Source of the DNA: Hymenobacter jeongseonensis | Lineage (GTDB): Bacteria; Bacteroidota; Bacteroidia; Cytophagales; Hymenobacteraceae | Assembly (NCBI RefSeq): GCF_015694725.1 | Contig: NZ_JADQDQ010000003.1 | Coordinates: 372,001 to 436,000, forward strand | Direction: 5' to 3' | DNA length: 64,000 nucleotides | In this document: positions 14,905-22,738 of the stretch, one piece after another | Numbering within the stretch: position 1 is the first letter of the stretch | Layout: every line of letters starts with the position of its first letter | Program-made: the position numbers and the translations under genes | The notes under the pieces: generated by a model | What the model was told of the DNA's origin: nothing | The model's input: only the letters and a program-made list of their open reading frames with translations | The model's database searches: none

Positions 14905-16494
14905 CTAAATGGGGGCAAAGAAGAAGTCGCCTTCCTTGGCATTGCGCACGGCGTATATCAGCGTATCTAGGGCGTCGTCGTGGCGCTTGCCGGACTCCTT
15001 ACCGGTGAAGCTGGAACATTCATCGATGAACTCTTCCGTCCAGGGCTGACCGGCAAGGATTCGCGCCCGGCCACCTTCAACGTAACTTTCTATCCCGATG
15101 CAGCGGGCGGCTTTGCTGTCCCGGCCCGGCTGCAATTCCAGGAAGATGACGTTGGGAACCAGCTCCTTCATTTCGCTGATGAGGGACTTGCCAATCGACT
15201 TGCCTTCAATCCAGACGCGGGTGGCCGGGTACAGGCCGTGCCGATTGGCATCGAGCCACGCCGCCAAGCTGCGCTTCAAGTCCGGTAACGTCAGGCGACG
15301 CCACTGGACATCGAGGACGAATACCTGGTTGTCTAACTTGCCAACGAGCGCCCAACAGGTGGCGTCATTTAATGGATTAGTGGTTTCGGCTCCGTCCAAG
15401 AACACCTGGTATTCGACGTGCCGACCTTGGGATTTGAGCTTCCATTCGTCGGCGGTTACGGTGTTATCGGTGAACCACTTCGTTTTCAAGATGCCGCCGT
15501 CCCGGCTGCGTGGCCGCTGCAAGTGCTGTTGGCTGTACCCGTTGGTGCCGAGTCGGGCGCGTTCGAAGTTCAAGTCCGGACGACTCAGGCGACCAGGAGC
15601 GTCCCACAGCAAGCGGTTCCCGGTGCCTGGTTCGGGTGTGTACCGGTCGAACCACTCGGACGGGATGACGTCGGCGCTGGACTTGGCTTCCGAGGGCAGC
15701 TTGATGACGCGGAAGTATTCGGCCAGCTGCGCCTGGATGGCCCCACTGACGTCCTGGACGTGAAGCCGCTGGTTGAAGTTGATGTGCAGGCCGACCGCTT
15801 TGTTGTTGAAACGGCCGAAAATGTCGTGCATGAGTTTGTTCAGCACGTTATTGCGCTCGGCGTCGCTCGTGGCGGTCGGCGAATCCAGCAAGTCATCGGT
15901 GATGGTCAGGTCGGTATTCTCACCCAGAATCTTGGAGTCGATACCGAAGGCGGTCCGTTTGCCCCCCGTGGACCATTCGTATCCGCTTTCGTTGTCCACG
16001 ACCAATGTCATTTCCGGGTAATGCAGCTTGAACCAGTCGGACTTGATGACCTTCTTCGTGAAGCCGAGCATCTTGCCCGACAGGCGTGAACCGTTGGTGA
16101 CGGTTACGATTTCCGCCTTCGGCATCAGCAGGTGAAACCACAGCGGAGCCGCCACATTGTAAATGAAAGACTTGCCCGTACGCGGCCCGATGTTGGCGTC
16201 CACGTGTTTGAGCCGAGCTTTGCCGGTGGCCGCGCGTTCCAGGTCGGGTTGAATGTCGTCGCACAAGGCCTTGACGTGCCAGTTGTTTTCGAAGACTTCG
16301 CCTTTGATATTGGGGAACAGGTCTTGGTAAAACGCGAAAAAATCCTTGCGGTACAGCGCCCGGTTGACGTCCACGCGCAAGGTGTCGGGGTTAACCGAGG
16401 GGACGGGTTTCACCGGCAACGGGTGCTTCCGTGGGCGTCCGCCTTTGTTCTTGGGTACCTTGGTGATTAGTAAATCATCTTTGTTAATAGGCAT
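14905..16494 (-). CDS. terL: Terminase large subunit
   Basis: A 529-aa packaging motor: an N-terminal ATPase and a C-terminal RNase-H-fold nuclease. The Walker A loop is PRTGKS at residues about 104-109 in the NIGPRTGKSF context; Walker B is LTITDD at about 196-201. The nuclease domain shows DGAETTN (Asp 367), VWIEGKS (Glu 430) and KRHDDALD (Asp 506/507), in the right order and spacing. Residues 18-24 (GGRPRKH) look like an AT-hook-type DNA-binding tail. The gene follows the small subunit by 24 nt. The family is secure; type (cos or pac) cannot be told by eye. Confidence 0.9.
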   Translation of the reverse strand: MPINKDDLLITKVPKNKGGRPRKHPLPVKPVPSVNPDTLRVDVNRALYRKDFFAFYQDLFPNIKGEVFENNWHVKALCDDIQPDLERAATGKARLKHVDANIGPRTGKSFIYNVAAPLWFHLLMPKAEIVTVTNGSRLSGKMLGFTKKVIKSDWFKLHYPEMTLVVDNESGYEWSTGGKRTAFGIDSKILGENTDLTITDDLLDSPTATSDAERNNVLNKLMHDIFGRFNNKAVGLHINFNQRLHVQDVSGAIQAQLAEYFRVIKLPSEAKSSADVIPSEWFDRYTPEPGTGNRLLWDAPGRLSRPDLNFERARLGTNGYSQQHLQRPRSRDGGILKTKWFTDNTVTADEWKLKSQGRHVEYQVFLDGAETTNPLNDATCWALVGKLDNQVFVLDVQWRRLTLPDLKRSLAAWLDANRHGLYPATRVWIEGKSIGKSLISEMKELVPNVIFLELQPGRDSKAARCIGIESYVEGGRARILAGQPWTEEFIDECSSFTGKESGKRHDDALDTLIYAVRNAKEGDFFFAPI

Positions 16495-16518
16495 GAGGGG
16501 AGTGGTGGTACAATCGGA

Positions 16519-17064
16519 TTAGACCAGCACCGCGTCGCTTTCGCCTTCGTTCGGGTGGCCGTTGCTGAGCTTGAGCAAGCGTTGCAGGTCCCGTAACTCG
16601 TCGGCGCTCAAATGCGACAGGTCGTTGCGTACCTGGACTTCCTGTTTCACCACCAAGGCCTTCGGCGCTTCGTACCCCCGCAATTGAATCAGTTGATTTA
16701 AGACCTTCAAGGCTTGGTCCAGCTTGCCAGCGGCGTACATGTCCCGGTACAGCGTTTCCAACTTGATTAGGACTTCATCATATTCCTTGGCGTACGATTC
16801 CGTCTTGCGATTCTGAATGTCTTCGCGGGTGTAAGTGATGTACTTCTTGGCTTGCCGGGTGCTGACGCCGAATTCGGCAGCCAAGCCGTCCATCTTCATT
16901 TTGTACGTCCAGCCACGTCCCATCATGGACCGACAGGATTCGATGATTTCTTTCCGCAGTTGCTTTTGTTCGTCCTTGCTGAGCGTGTTCATCTTGTCCG
17001 TGCCTTTGCTGCCTGGATGATGCTTGACGACGAGGCCGGTGGTGTTGAGGGGGTCGGGTTCCAT
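16519..17064 (-). CDS. terS: Terminase small subunit
   Basis: A 181-aa DNA-recognition subunit of the packaging enzyme. A basic start is followed by a helix-turn-helix near residues 45-80 (GWTYKMKMDGLAAEFGVSTRQAKKYITY), then a long helical oligomerisation region (ESYAKEYDEVLIKLETLYRDMYAAGKLDQALKVLNQL) and a hydrophilic tail. It sits immediately upstream of terL, as is usual, and its leader has motif site 5 and terminates the gap after the sigma-like gene. An internal ATG at residue 25 is an alternative start. Identification rests on gene position plus the HTH and helical layout. Confidence 0.78.
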   Translation of the reverse strand: MEPDPLNTTGLVVKHHPGSKGTDKMNTLSKDEQKQLRKEIIESCRSMMGRGWTYKMKMDGLAAEFGVSTRQAKKYITYTREDIQNRKTESYAKEYDEVLIKLETLYRDMYAAGKLDQALKVLNQLIQLRGYEAPKALVVKQEVQVRNDLSHLSADELRDLQRLLKLSNGHPNEGESDAVLV

Positions 17065-17084
17065 TGATTGAGGAATGCTTTCCC

Positions 17085-17093
17085 TCAGATAAG
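17085..17093 (-). promoter_or_regulatory. Leader motif CTTATCTGA (site 5)
   Basis: 20 nt upstream of the terS ATG. Its surroundings match site 6 more closely than the others: both carry CTTATCTGAGGGAAA, preceded at slightly different spacing by AGCGGTC. Confidence 0.6.
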
Positions 17094-17117
17094 AAGACCG
17101 CTATTCCCCGGTACCGC

Positions 17118-17825
17118 TTATGAATCGCGTTCGTCGGTCAGGTACCAGTGGACCGTCTTCAAATGTTCCCGAATCTTCTTCACGGCATCGAAGCAGATGG
17201 CCCGCGAATAATCTGATTCACTCACCAAGCGCTTCATCGACCACCGGTTCAGGATGTACACCTTGTAAATGCCGACTTCGCGGAAGGTGAAGAACTCGTC
17301 CAGGATGCAGTCGTCCAAGTACGTGAACAGTTTCTCCCAGAGTTCGGAATAATAGGAGTCCCGAAGGTCCGAATCGGTTTCAATTCGGGGTGGCTCGGCG
17401 GCGAATTCAACGCCGGTATCCAAGAGGTCTTCCAGGTTGACGTGGATGTATTCGCGGCGGCGCACGGGTGGGTTAACCAGGCCTTCCACCATCCAGTCGT
17501 CTTGATGGGTATTGGTCTTGTTGGCGGTGGTCTTCTTGTAATGAAGTGTCCGATAATTGCACCAACACGCGAACAAGACGTATCCGACGACCTTGGCGGC
17601 GCTGATGAAGGCCGTCTTTCCCTTGAGGGCTTGTTCCATCATCCGGTACTGCGCGTCGCTAATTAGTTCTTCCAGCTCGTCGCTGGCGATGGTTTTGCGC
17701 AGCTTGAACTTGATGCCTTCCTTGACCTTGGCGCGGATGTATTTGCGTTCGGCCACCAGGACGGCAAAGATTTCTTCGGTGGTTAATGGTGTGGTGTTGG
17801 TTTCAGCCGGTACTTCATTGGTCAT
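17118..17825 (-). CDS. Sigma-factor-like protein, candidate late-gene activator
   Basis: A 235-aa protein. Residues about 35-100 (TIASDELEELISDAQYRMMEQ, then AKVVGYVLFACWCNYRTLHYKK) have the spacing of a sigma-70 region 2 helix bundle that would contact RNA polymerase core and -10 DNA. Residues about 190-225 (VGIYKVYILNRWSMKRLVSESDYSRAICFDAVKKIREHL) look like the region 4 helix-turn-helix. It is the first gene of the late operon, directly upstream of the terminases, and its upstream region holds the G-tract/TATAAGGG element. A sigma-like late activator is a natural candidate for recognising the CTTATYTGA motif, but this link is my inference and the sequence similarity is weak. Confidence 0.5.
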   Translation of the reverse strand: MTNEVPAETNTTPLTTEEIFAVLVAERKYIRAKVKEGIKFKLRKTIASDELEELISDAQYRMMEQALKGKTAFISAAKVVGYVLFACWCNYRTLHYKKTTANKTNTHQDDWMVEGLVNPPVRRREYIHVNLEDLLDTGVEFAAEPPRIETDSDLRDSYYSELWEKLFTYLDDCILDEFFTFREVGIYKVYILNRWSMKRLVSESDYSRAICFDAVKKIREHLKTVHWYLTDERDS

Positions 17826-17968
17826 ACCGATAAATACTCGGCATTGTCACGAAGTCAGAAATGAATAAAGGTTGATAACAGCATTTACGTCAACCTTGAT
17901 AGTATGTAAACCCGAGGTGAATATCAAGGTGGTTAACGATAGGATACAACTAGGTAAGATAAGAAGGG

Positions 17969-18013
17969 AAGGGGTGGGGTTTTCTATTACTTATAAGGGT
18001 ACAGCAAGTCGAT
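17969..18013. repeat. G-tract + CTATTACTTATAAGGGTACA element, copy 1
   Basis: Purine/G-rich tract, then tctattacttataagggt and acagcaagtcgat. Bases 17,983-18,013 match 26,403-26,433 with a single difference; copy 2 at 26,329-26,345 shares ttacttataagggtaca. All are in the same orientation. Possible binding site, origin element or promoter. Confidence 0.7.
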
Positions 18014-18138
18014 AATGTTTTGTATAGTTTTAATATACAAGATATTACAGTAAATAAATGCTGAAAACAATTGCGCCCGGCCTAGGGGAGGGCCGTTCCT
18101 TGGATAGATACTTCTAAAATACTTGCTCCCGGTAGGCA

Positions 18139-18179
18139 CGATTTGTTTTCGTCGTGGTGGTCATGAATTGTATTTTTAG
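18139..18179 (+). promoter_or_regulatory. Early promoter A with 17-bp conserved box
   Basis: CGATTTGTTTTCGTCGT (18,139-18,155) is exactly repeated, inverted, at 26,173-26,189. Downstream, TATTTTTAG at 18,171-18,179 is close to the Bacteroidota -7 element. It would drive the regulator gene at 18,318. The identical 17 bp could be an operator shared by both arms. Confidence 0.55.
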
Positions 18180-18317
18180 TCAAAGCGAAAATTGTCGCAC
18201 ATTTTCTTCTCAAGATTGACAACTTTTTCACCAAACTGAATAGAATAATTAATCGATTGAAATGATGGCGACCTGAACACGAGTATTTACTTGTGAGGCT
18301 TGCCCAGAATCAAACCC

Positions 18318-18677
18318 ATGAACACCATTCATATGAACGTTACCACCACCATAACCATCACCGACTTCATCAAGAAGTACGAGTTGCGCTTGCAGCCATT
18401 GGCAGACTTGCTTGGCATGTGCCAAGCTAGCTTCCGGAATAAGCTAAACGGCGTAGGCAAGTCGAAGCCGTTTACGGGCGAACAGTTGGATGCCTTGCAC
18501 CAATACATCCAAGCCATCGGCATTGAAATCATGAGCCTGCGCCAAGCCAAGCTGGACGAGCTTCGGAACAAGATTCACCAACAGTGTTCGGATGTCCGGT
18601 TTCATTACCTGGATACCGCCAAGAAATTTGGCATCAATGCCGATGACTTGTCAAAGCCTCAACAGGTCTTGAATTAG
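18318..18677 (+). CDS. Small HTH-type phage regulator candidate
   Basis: 119 aa from ATG 18318; an upstream TTG would add six residues. An initial Thr-rich stretch is followed by a helical domain, FIKKYELRLQPLADLLGMCQASFRNKLNGVGK, which fits a Cro/C1-like helix-turn-helix (recognition helix around QASFRNKL). The C-terminal half is a long helix with charged residues (IMSLRQAKLDELRNKIHQQ), suitable for dimerisation. It is the first rightward gene after the divergent control region and lies behind promoter A. A Cro-like switch role is therefore likely but inferred. Confidence 0.55.
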   Translation: MNTIHMNVTTTITITDFIKKYELRLQPLADLLGMCQASFRNKLNGVGKSKPFTGEQLDALHQYIQAIGIEIMSLRQAKLDELRNKIHQQCSDVRFHYLDTAKKFGINADDLSKPQQVLN

Positions 18678-18794
18678 GGCCTGAGGTTAAGGGATACACG
18701 CTGACGGTGACGTGGACATTCACCGGAATCAATAACGTCGTCACGGGTCTGAAAACGATTCGTGAGGACACAATAAAAATAATCATGACAACAT

Positions 18795-19499
18795 TTGAAA
18801 AACCGCGTTTTACGCGTGACCAACGGCAAAGACCAAACGTTACGCGACCTTATCAACAACACCGGCATCAACGATTTCCGTGATATCCCGGTATCCAAGG
18901 TTATCTATAAGCACAAGCCGGTAGACATGCAGGCCTTGATTCTGCTCTTGAATGCCACCGGTACCATGACCCTCCGGCAACGGGTGAACAAGCTGTGGTC
19001 CGCCGTGGAAACTTTGGTCGGTGACCGGCCGGAATTCGCCAGCCTGGATATCGACATCGAAGACTGCAAGCGGATGGTGAAGCAAGTCCTGGTCTTGGAC
19101 TCGTGGCTCGGATTCGACATGGAGCGGCAGGCCGTCGCCGCTGTGGGCAGCCACTTCACCGGCTATACCATGTACAGCCATACGCTTTTGGATAGCAAAT
19201 ACAGCGTGGACTTCGCGGTGATGACCAGTACCAGTGGCGTCGCCACCCCCAACGGCAAGGAATCGGTGGTGCTCGGCATCCAGGTGAAGCCGTTGAATTA
19301 CAAGTTTACGTCGCCGACATCTACGTGGGGAAGTCATAAGGCGCTGGACCATCAACGCCAAGCGGCGTTCCGGGACCGGACCGGTGCCGAGACCGTGGAC
19401 CTGTATTACAGCAAGGAGACGATGGCGTTCACCAACCTGGATGAAGTAATCGACCGCGTGAACCAAGCCATCAGCGGCACCACCGCCATCGGGAAATAA
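18795..19499 (+). CDS. Lone restriction-endonuclease-like PD-(D/E)XK protein
   Basis: 234 aa from TTG 18795; GTG 18816 is an alternative, and an ATG at 18785 opens a different, short frame, so the N-terminus may be misread. The catalytic-site pattern is visible: Glu110 in a helix, Asp139 in KYSVDFAV, and Q163-x-K165 in VVLGIQVKPLNY. This spacing fits the PD-(D/E)XK nuclease fold, and the order of segments recalls MjaI-type type II restriction enzymes (a memory-based comparison). No methyltransferase gene is nearby. A lone nuclease in a phage could degrade host or rival DNA or act in exclusion. A terminator follows. Confidence 0.5.
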   Translation: MKNRVLRVTNGKDQTLRDLINNTGINDFRDIPVSKVIYKHKPVDMQALILLLNATGTMTLRQRVNKLWSAVETLVGDRPEFASLDIDIEDCKRMVKQVLVLDSWLGFDMERQAVAAVGSHFTGYTMYSHTLLDSKYSVDFAVMTSTSGVATPNGKESVVLGIQVKPLNYKFTSPTSTWGSHKALDHQRQAAFRDRTGAETVDLYYSKETMAFTNLDEVIDRVNQAISGTTAIGK

Positions 19500-19524
19500 C
19501 CAAGGCCAGACGTTAGAAACGAAA

Positions 19525-19554
19525 AAGCCCCAACTGATAACTCGGTCGGGGCTT
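19525..19554. terminator. Bidirectional terminator between nuclease and recombinase
   Basis: AAGCCCC and GGGGCTT pair across a 16-nt interior, with A-rich and T-rich flanks. It lies between two convergent genes (stops at 19,499 and 19,577). Confidence 0.75.
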
Positions 19555-19576
19555 CGTCTTTTGGTATGGTTTGGTA

Positions 19577-20239
19577 TTAGGCCGGTATCGGGGTTTGGAC
19601 CAAGCGATGAACCGCGCCCGCCGTCCAGGGATGACCACGACGGGTGGTGTATCCCTTGGCGGTTAGGTGCTCGGCAACCCGTTGCAAGGTCCAGCCGAGC
19701 TGGCGTTTGTCGGCGATGATATCCGTCACTTGTACGGCGGCTTGGCGGGCGTTGCTTTGGCGGACCAGTAAGGAAGTGGCACGGGCGTCGGCGGTCATGT
19801 TGGCCGGGGAGCCGAGTCGTTCGCCACGGCGCTTCTTGGCAGCCAAGGCTTCCCGCGTTCGGGTGCTGATTTGCTTGGCTTCGTGTTGGGCAATCACCGC
19901 CAGCAATCCCAAGGTCAGCGGATTCGCATGAGGATTGTCAACGGCCACGAAGTTTACGCCCGCGTCCATCAGGCTCAGCAAGAAGGAAGCGTTACGGGAC
20001 AGGCGGTCCAGCTTGGCGATGATAAGAGTGCTGGACGTGGCCTTCGCTTCGGCTAGGGCTGCCATCAGCTTGGGGCGGTTGTTCTTCTTGCCCGATTCCA
20101 CTTCGATGTACTCCGAGCTGATTGTGCCCGCGTTTGCGGCGACGTGGCGCAGGACGGTGGCTTGCTGAGCTTCCAGGCCGAGACCGGATTCACCTTGGCG
20201 GACGGTACTGACTCGGTAATACGCGACGAAGTTTTGCAT
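19577..20239 (-). CDS. Serine recombinase, resolvase/invertase type
   Basis: 220 aa from ATG 20239 (MQNFVAYYRVST); the longer frame has no phage-like leader. The catalytic serine is Ser11 in YYRVSTVRQ; the IIAKLDRLSRN segment holds the conserved Arg pair. Residues about 105-120 carry FVAVDNPHANPLTLGLLAVIAQHE, as in resolvases. The C-terminus (GWTLQRVAEHLTAKGYTTRRGHPWTAGAVHRLV) is an HTH of the recombinase family. This small type usually resolves or inverts DNA segments. The prophage also has a tyrosine integrase, so this enzyme may control inversion or an accessory element. Inverted repeats upstream (20,368-20,450) could be its crossover site. Confidence 0.85.
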   Translation of the reverse strand: MQNFVAYYRVSTVRQGESGLGLEAQQATVLRHVAANAGTISSEYIEVESGKKNNRPKLMAALAEAKATSSTLIIAKLDRLSRNASFLLSLMDAGVNFVAVDNPHANPLTLGLLAVIAQHEAKQISTRTREALAAKKRRGERLGSPANMTADARATSLLVRQSNARQAAVQVTDIIADKRQLGWTLQRVAEHLTAKGYTTRRGHPWTAGAVHRLVQTPIPA

Positions 20240-20637
20240 GGGTTGGACTTTTCCAGGGGAGGTCCCACGAAGGTACGAATCATTTCTCATTTGTTAAACG
20301 GACATTTAATAAACAGTATAGACTTTTTCAGTGTCTTGGACTCCTGAGTACATGATTAATTGATTATGATATTCGCAATGATATGAGCATTTTATTGCAA
20401 ATATCTTATGGTATCAAAGTGGCACTAAATGAGGCTAATTTTTGCGAATAGTGCAGCCGCCAAATGATTCGAATGCGGCCCGCGCAGAAACCGCCGTGGT
20501 CATGATACCCAGGTCTTGAGGATAGACGAGGTTCAGAAAGTGGGATTTGAGTCAATGGGCTGAGAAAATGGCGAGAAAAAAGTCCAACCATTAACATGAT
20601 TGGACTCTGAGATTTTTTCAGCAGCTTATTAATTAAG
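20240..20637. other. Intergenic region upstream of recombinase
   Basis: About 400 bp without a gene. It holds three near-inverted copies of an 9-bp box: tattcgcaa near 20,370, ttgcaaata near 20,396 and ttgcgaata at 20,442-20,450. The first two sit in a 12-bp imperfect inverted repeat (20,368-20,379 and 20,394-20,405) with a 14-nt spacer. Candidate res-type site. The rest shows no other feature. Confidence 0.45.
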
Positions 20638-21681
20638 CTATTCCCTGGATTTTGGTAATCTGGCAGGGACGTTGGGTATTAGTGCAGGCCGTTGGGAAAT
20701 TGTGAACAGCTTGGTGAAATACGGCATTACATCTCCCCAATACCAAGTGCTGTTCCTTCTCGTCCACTCCTGTCTTCGCCGTATGGTGCTTGGGGACTCG
20801 CTAAACTGGATATCTAAGATTTCGCTTCTAGGAATTACATGGCCTTGCTCGTTCTTGCGGTTGTATAGGAATACATAATTCTTGGTTTGACCCACGTAAA
20901 CCATTACGGTATCGGATTGAAACGATGAGGTGGCCGATACCAGCGACTTTCCTTTCATTAGCATCCGAACGATTAGCGGGGGGCTTCCATGTTTTGTATC
21001 ATAAGCAAGTGCTCTGTTGTAAATTATTCCCATCCCGATTACTAACACTAGGAAAGCGATGGAGAAGGTTTGTAATTTAAATTCAAGGGTGAGGCCTTCA
21101 CCTTTGCTTTCATTGAAAACTCTCCTAAATGTGCCGTGAATCAAGTAAAAGAGAATAACCAAAACAAAGCTTAAAATTAATAAGTCGCGGATAACATAAT
21201 TGTCGATAGATGCTTCAGTATCAATATGAATACTAGCAAATAAAAGAATACTGCATATGCTTATATAAATAAGCATTTGTGTCAGGTTGGAAATATGGTT
21301 GGTACGGATGCGTAAGCTGTTTCGTATGAACGGGTCTATTAGGTTTCTACCGAAATCGCCAGCATTTCGGTAAATCCGATGTTGACGAAATCTTTCGATT
21401 CTGAGTGCGACTCTCTTTTTTGCACCGTACCCGTAAACATTGACGTGTCCGGCCGTCGCTTGAATCAATGAAGCATACACAACTATGTACAGCAGAACGA
21501 GGGCGAAAAAAGGAAACTGTAATTGAATTATTTCCGTTAAATCTATAAATACAGTTATATCAATATTAAAATAGTTATAAAAAACAAATAACCAGGTTGT
21601 ACCCATCCCTAGAAGTATCAGGGAAACGAAGGGCAGATAATTCTTGATTGATTCTAGTTGACTCTTTGGTTCAGTACTCAC
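20638..21681 (-). CDS. AT-rich polytopic membrane protein, unknown cargo
   Basis: 347 aa from GTG 21681. Membrane segments are visible near residues 15-35 (YLPFVSLILLGMGTTWLFVFY), 55-75 (FPFFALVLLYIVVYASLI), 135-152 (MLIYISICSILLFASIHI), 163-182 and 204-222. The C-terminal ~110 residues are soluble and basic. Base composition is much more AT-rich than the neighbours, with many AAT/ATA codons, a sign of recent transfer. It lies between the serine recombinase and a membrane-anchored coiled-coil protein. A phage moron such as superinfection exclusion is possible, but nothing in the sequence assigns a function. Confidence 0.5.
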   Translation of the reverse strand: MSTEPKSQLESIKNYLPFVSLILLGMGTTWLFVFYNYFNIDITVFIDLTEIIQLQFPFFALVLLYIVVYASLIQATAGHVNVYGYGAKKRVALRIERFRQHRIYRNAGDFGRNLIDPFIRNSLRIRTNHISNLTQMLIYISICSILLFASIHIDTEASIDNYVIRDLLILSFVLVILFYLIHGTFRRVFNESKGEGLTLEFKLQTFSIAFLVLVIGMGIIYNRALAYDTKHGSPPLIVRMLMKGKSLVSATSSFQSDTVMVYVGQTKNYVFLYNRKNEQGHVIPRSEILDIQFSESPSTIRRRQEWTRRNSTWYWGDVMPYFTKLFTISQRPALIPNVPARLPKSRE

Positions 21682-21749
21682 AGTTTTAAAGTTATTTGGC
21701 AGAATAAGGGAGTGTTACTTTTCGGTGACGATGGAGGGCATTCAGGTTG

Positions 21750-22472
21750 TTATCGCTTCTTACCGGATATATCTTCTCGAATATGGAAGATGAGTCCGCG
21801 TATTGTTTCCAGGCGGGAATCCATGATAGCAATCAGTTCATTCAGCAGGGCTTTCTTTTCGTTTGCCATGTCGGTTGCGATGGCCCGGAAGCCGGTGTGG
21901 GCTTCGGGGGTGTACACCATCCCTTCCAAAAGGGCTTGATACATGTTGTGGGTGGAATCAAGGATGTCATCCAACCGATGGCGTATGGTGTCGTCGCGTT
22001 CTTCCAGTCCGTCCTGGAATTGTTGTCCAGCGTTCTCGTTTTCGGCGTCGGCGAAGTACACAAAGTATTTGCCGAGCAAACCGCCTTCGCTTTGTGCCAA
22101 GCGGTTGTTCAGTTTGTTCATGTGGGCTTCGTATTGGGTTGACTTACGGGAATAGGTTTCGGGGTCCCCGCCTTGTTCAAGCTGGTGCTGGTAAAACTTT
22201 TTCCGTGCTTCCAGTTCTTGGATAAACAGGGTGTATTCTTTGATAAGGTCTTCCCCGGCCAGGGCTTTGCGGTTGCGGAATTCCTTGAGGTCGGCGTACG
22301 ACATTTCGTCTCGTCGTTGCTGAATGTCCATTTCCTTTAGCCTCAGCTCGTGGGTCTCCTTTCTCTTTTGAAGCATGATACCCATGACGACCCCGACCAC
22401 GAGGCTGCTGACGAAGGTGAGACTGTACCCGATGATGGGGACGTATTCGATGGGCAAAGTACCGACAGGCAT
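21750..22472 (-). CDS. Membrane-anchored coiled-coil protein
   Basis: 240 aa. One N-terminal membrane segment (PIIGYSLTFVSSLVVGVVMGIML, residues about 12-34) is followed by a long charged helical region (MDIQQRRDEMSYADLKEFRNRKALAGEDLIKEYTLFIQELEARKKFYQ) and further helices to the end. This is the layout of a cytoplasmic coiled coil tethered to the inner membrane. No catalytic motif is visible. With the polytopic protein downstream it could form a two-gene cargo pair, but the 68-bp gap and different base composition argue against a single transferred unit. Unknown function. Confidence 0.5.
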   Translation of the reverse strand: MPVGTLPIEYVPIIGYSLTFVSSLVVGVVMGIMLQKRKETHELRLKEMDIQQRRDEMSYADLKEFRNRKALAGEDLIKEYTLFIQELEARKKFYQHQLEQGGDPETYSRKSTQYEAHMNKLNNRLAQSEGGLLGKYFVYFADAENENAGQQFQDGLEERDDTIRHRLDDILDSTHNMYQALLEGMVYTPEAHTGFRAIATDMANEKKALLNELIAIMDSRLETIRGLIFHIREDISGKKR

Positions 22473-22511
22473 ATATGGCAGAATCAGAATGTAAAACGCA
22501 AGGTAAAAGAA

Positions 22512-22542
22512 AAGCCACCCCTGATGACTATTGGAGTGGCTT
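22512..22542 (-). terminator. Terminator after the 58-aa gene
   Basis: On the minus strand, AAGCCACTCC pairs with GGGGTGGCTT (one mismatch), 11-nt loop, followed by a T-rich run (TTCTTTT). Confidence 0.8.
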
Positions 22543-22560
22543 CTGAAACTTGGTATGTCA

Positions 22561-22737
22561 TCAAGGACGGTGGCGGGGGTATTGCAGGTAATGGGCTTCC
22601 AGGCGGGCGTCGTACTTGGTTTTGAGGTGCTGAATGAAGTCGGCGTATTCCGTCTGCGACATGTGGTCCAATTGCTTCACCACGGCCACCAAGATGTCCT
22701 TGGGGGTGATGGCGTCGGTGATGATGGTGTCACTCAT
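22561..22737 (-). CDS. 58-aa phage protein, unknown
   Basis: A short gene below the usual length cut: ATG 22737 to TGA 22561, one base after the stop of the preceding gene. The product starts MSDTIITDAITPKDILVAVV and continues with KQLDHMSQTEYADFIQHLKT, an alpha-helical, mildly acidic protein with a basic proline-ended tail. A clear terminator follows. Translation coupling with the gene before it and phage-like codon use make it credible. I know no family. Confidence 0.55.
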   Translation of the reverse strand: MSDTIITDAITPKDILVAVVKQLDHMSQTEYADFIQHLKTKYDARLEAHYLQYPRHRP

Positions 22738-22738
22738 G

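Larger units (their letters stand above)
17826..18317. other. Divergent control region between late and early genes
   Basis: About 490 bp with no gene. It holds one copy of the G-tract/TTATAAGGGTACA element (17,970-18,013) and a promoter-like block (18,139-18,179) that has a near copy in inverted orientation at 26,151-26,189. It separates the leftward late operon from the rightward early genes, the expected place for the regulatory switch. Confidence 0.7.

Noticed and set aside
17826-18317. CRISPR-like repeats in the control region
   Set aside because: Only one copy of the repeat is here, and copies elsewhere are irregular and not spaced as an array.
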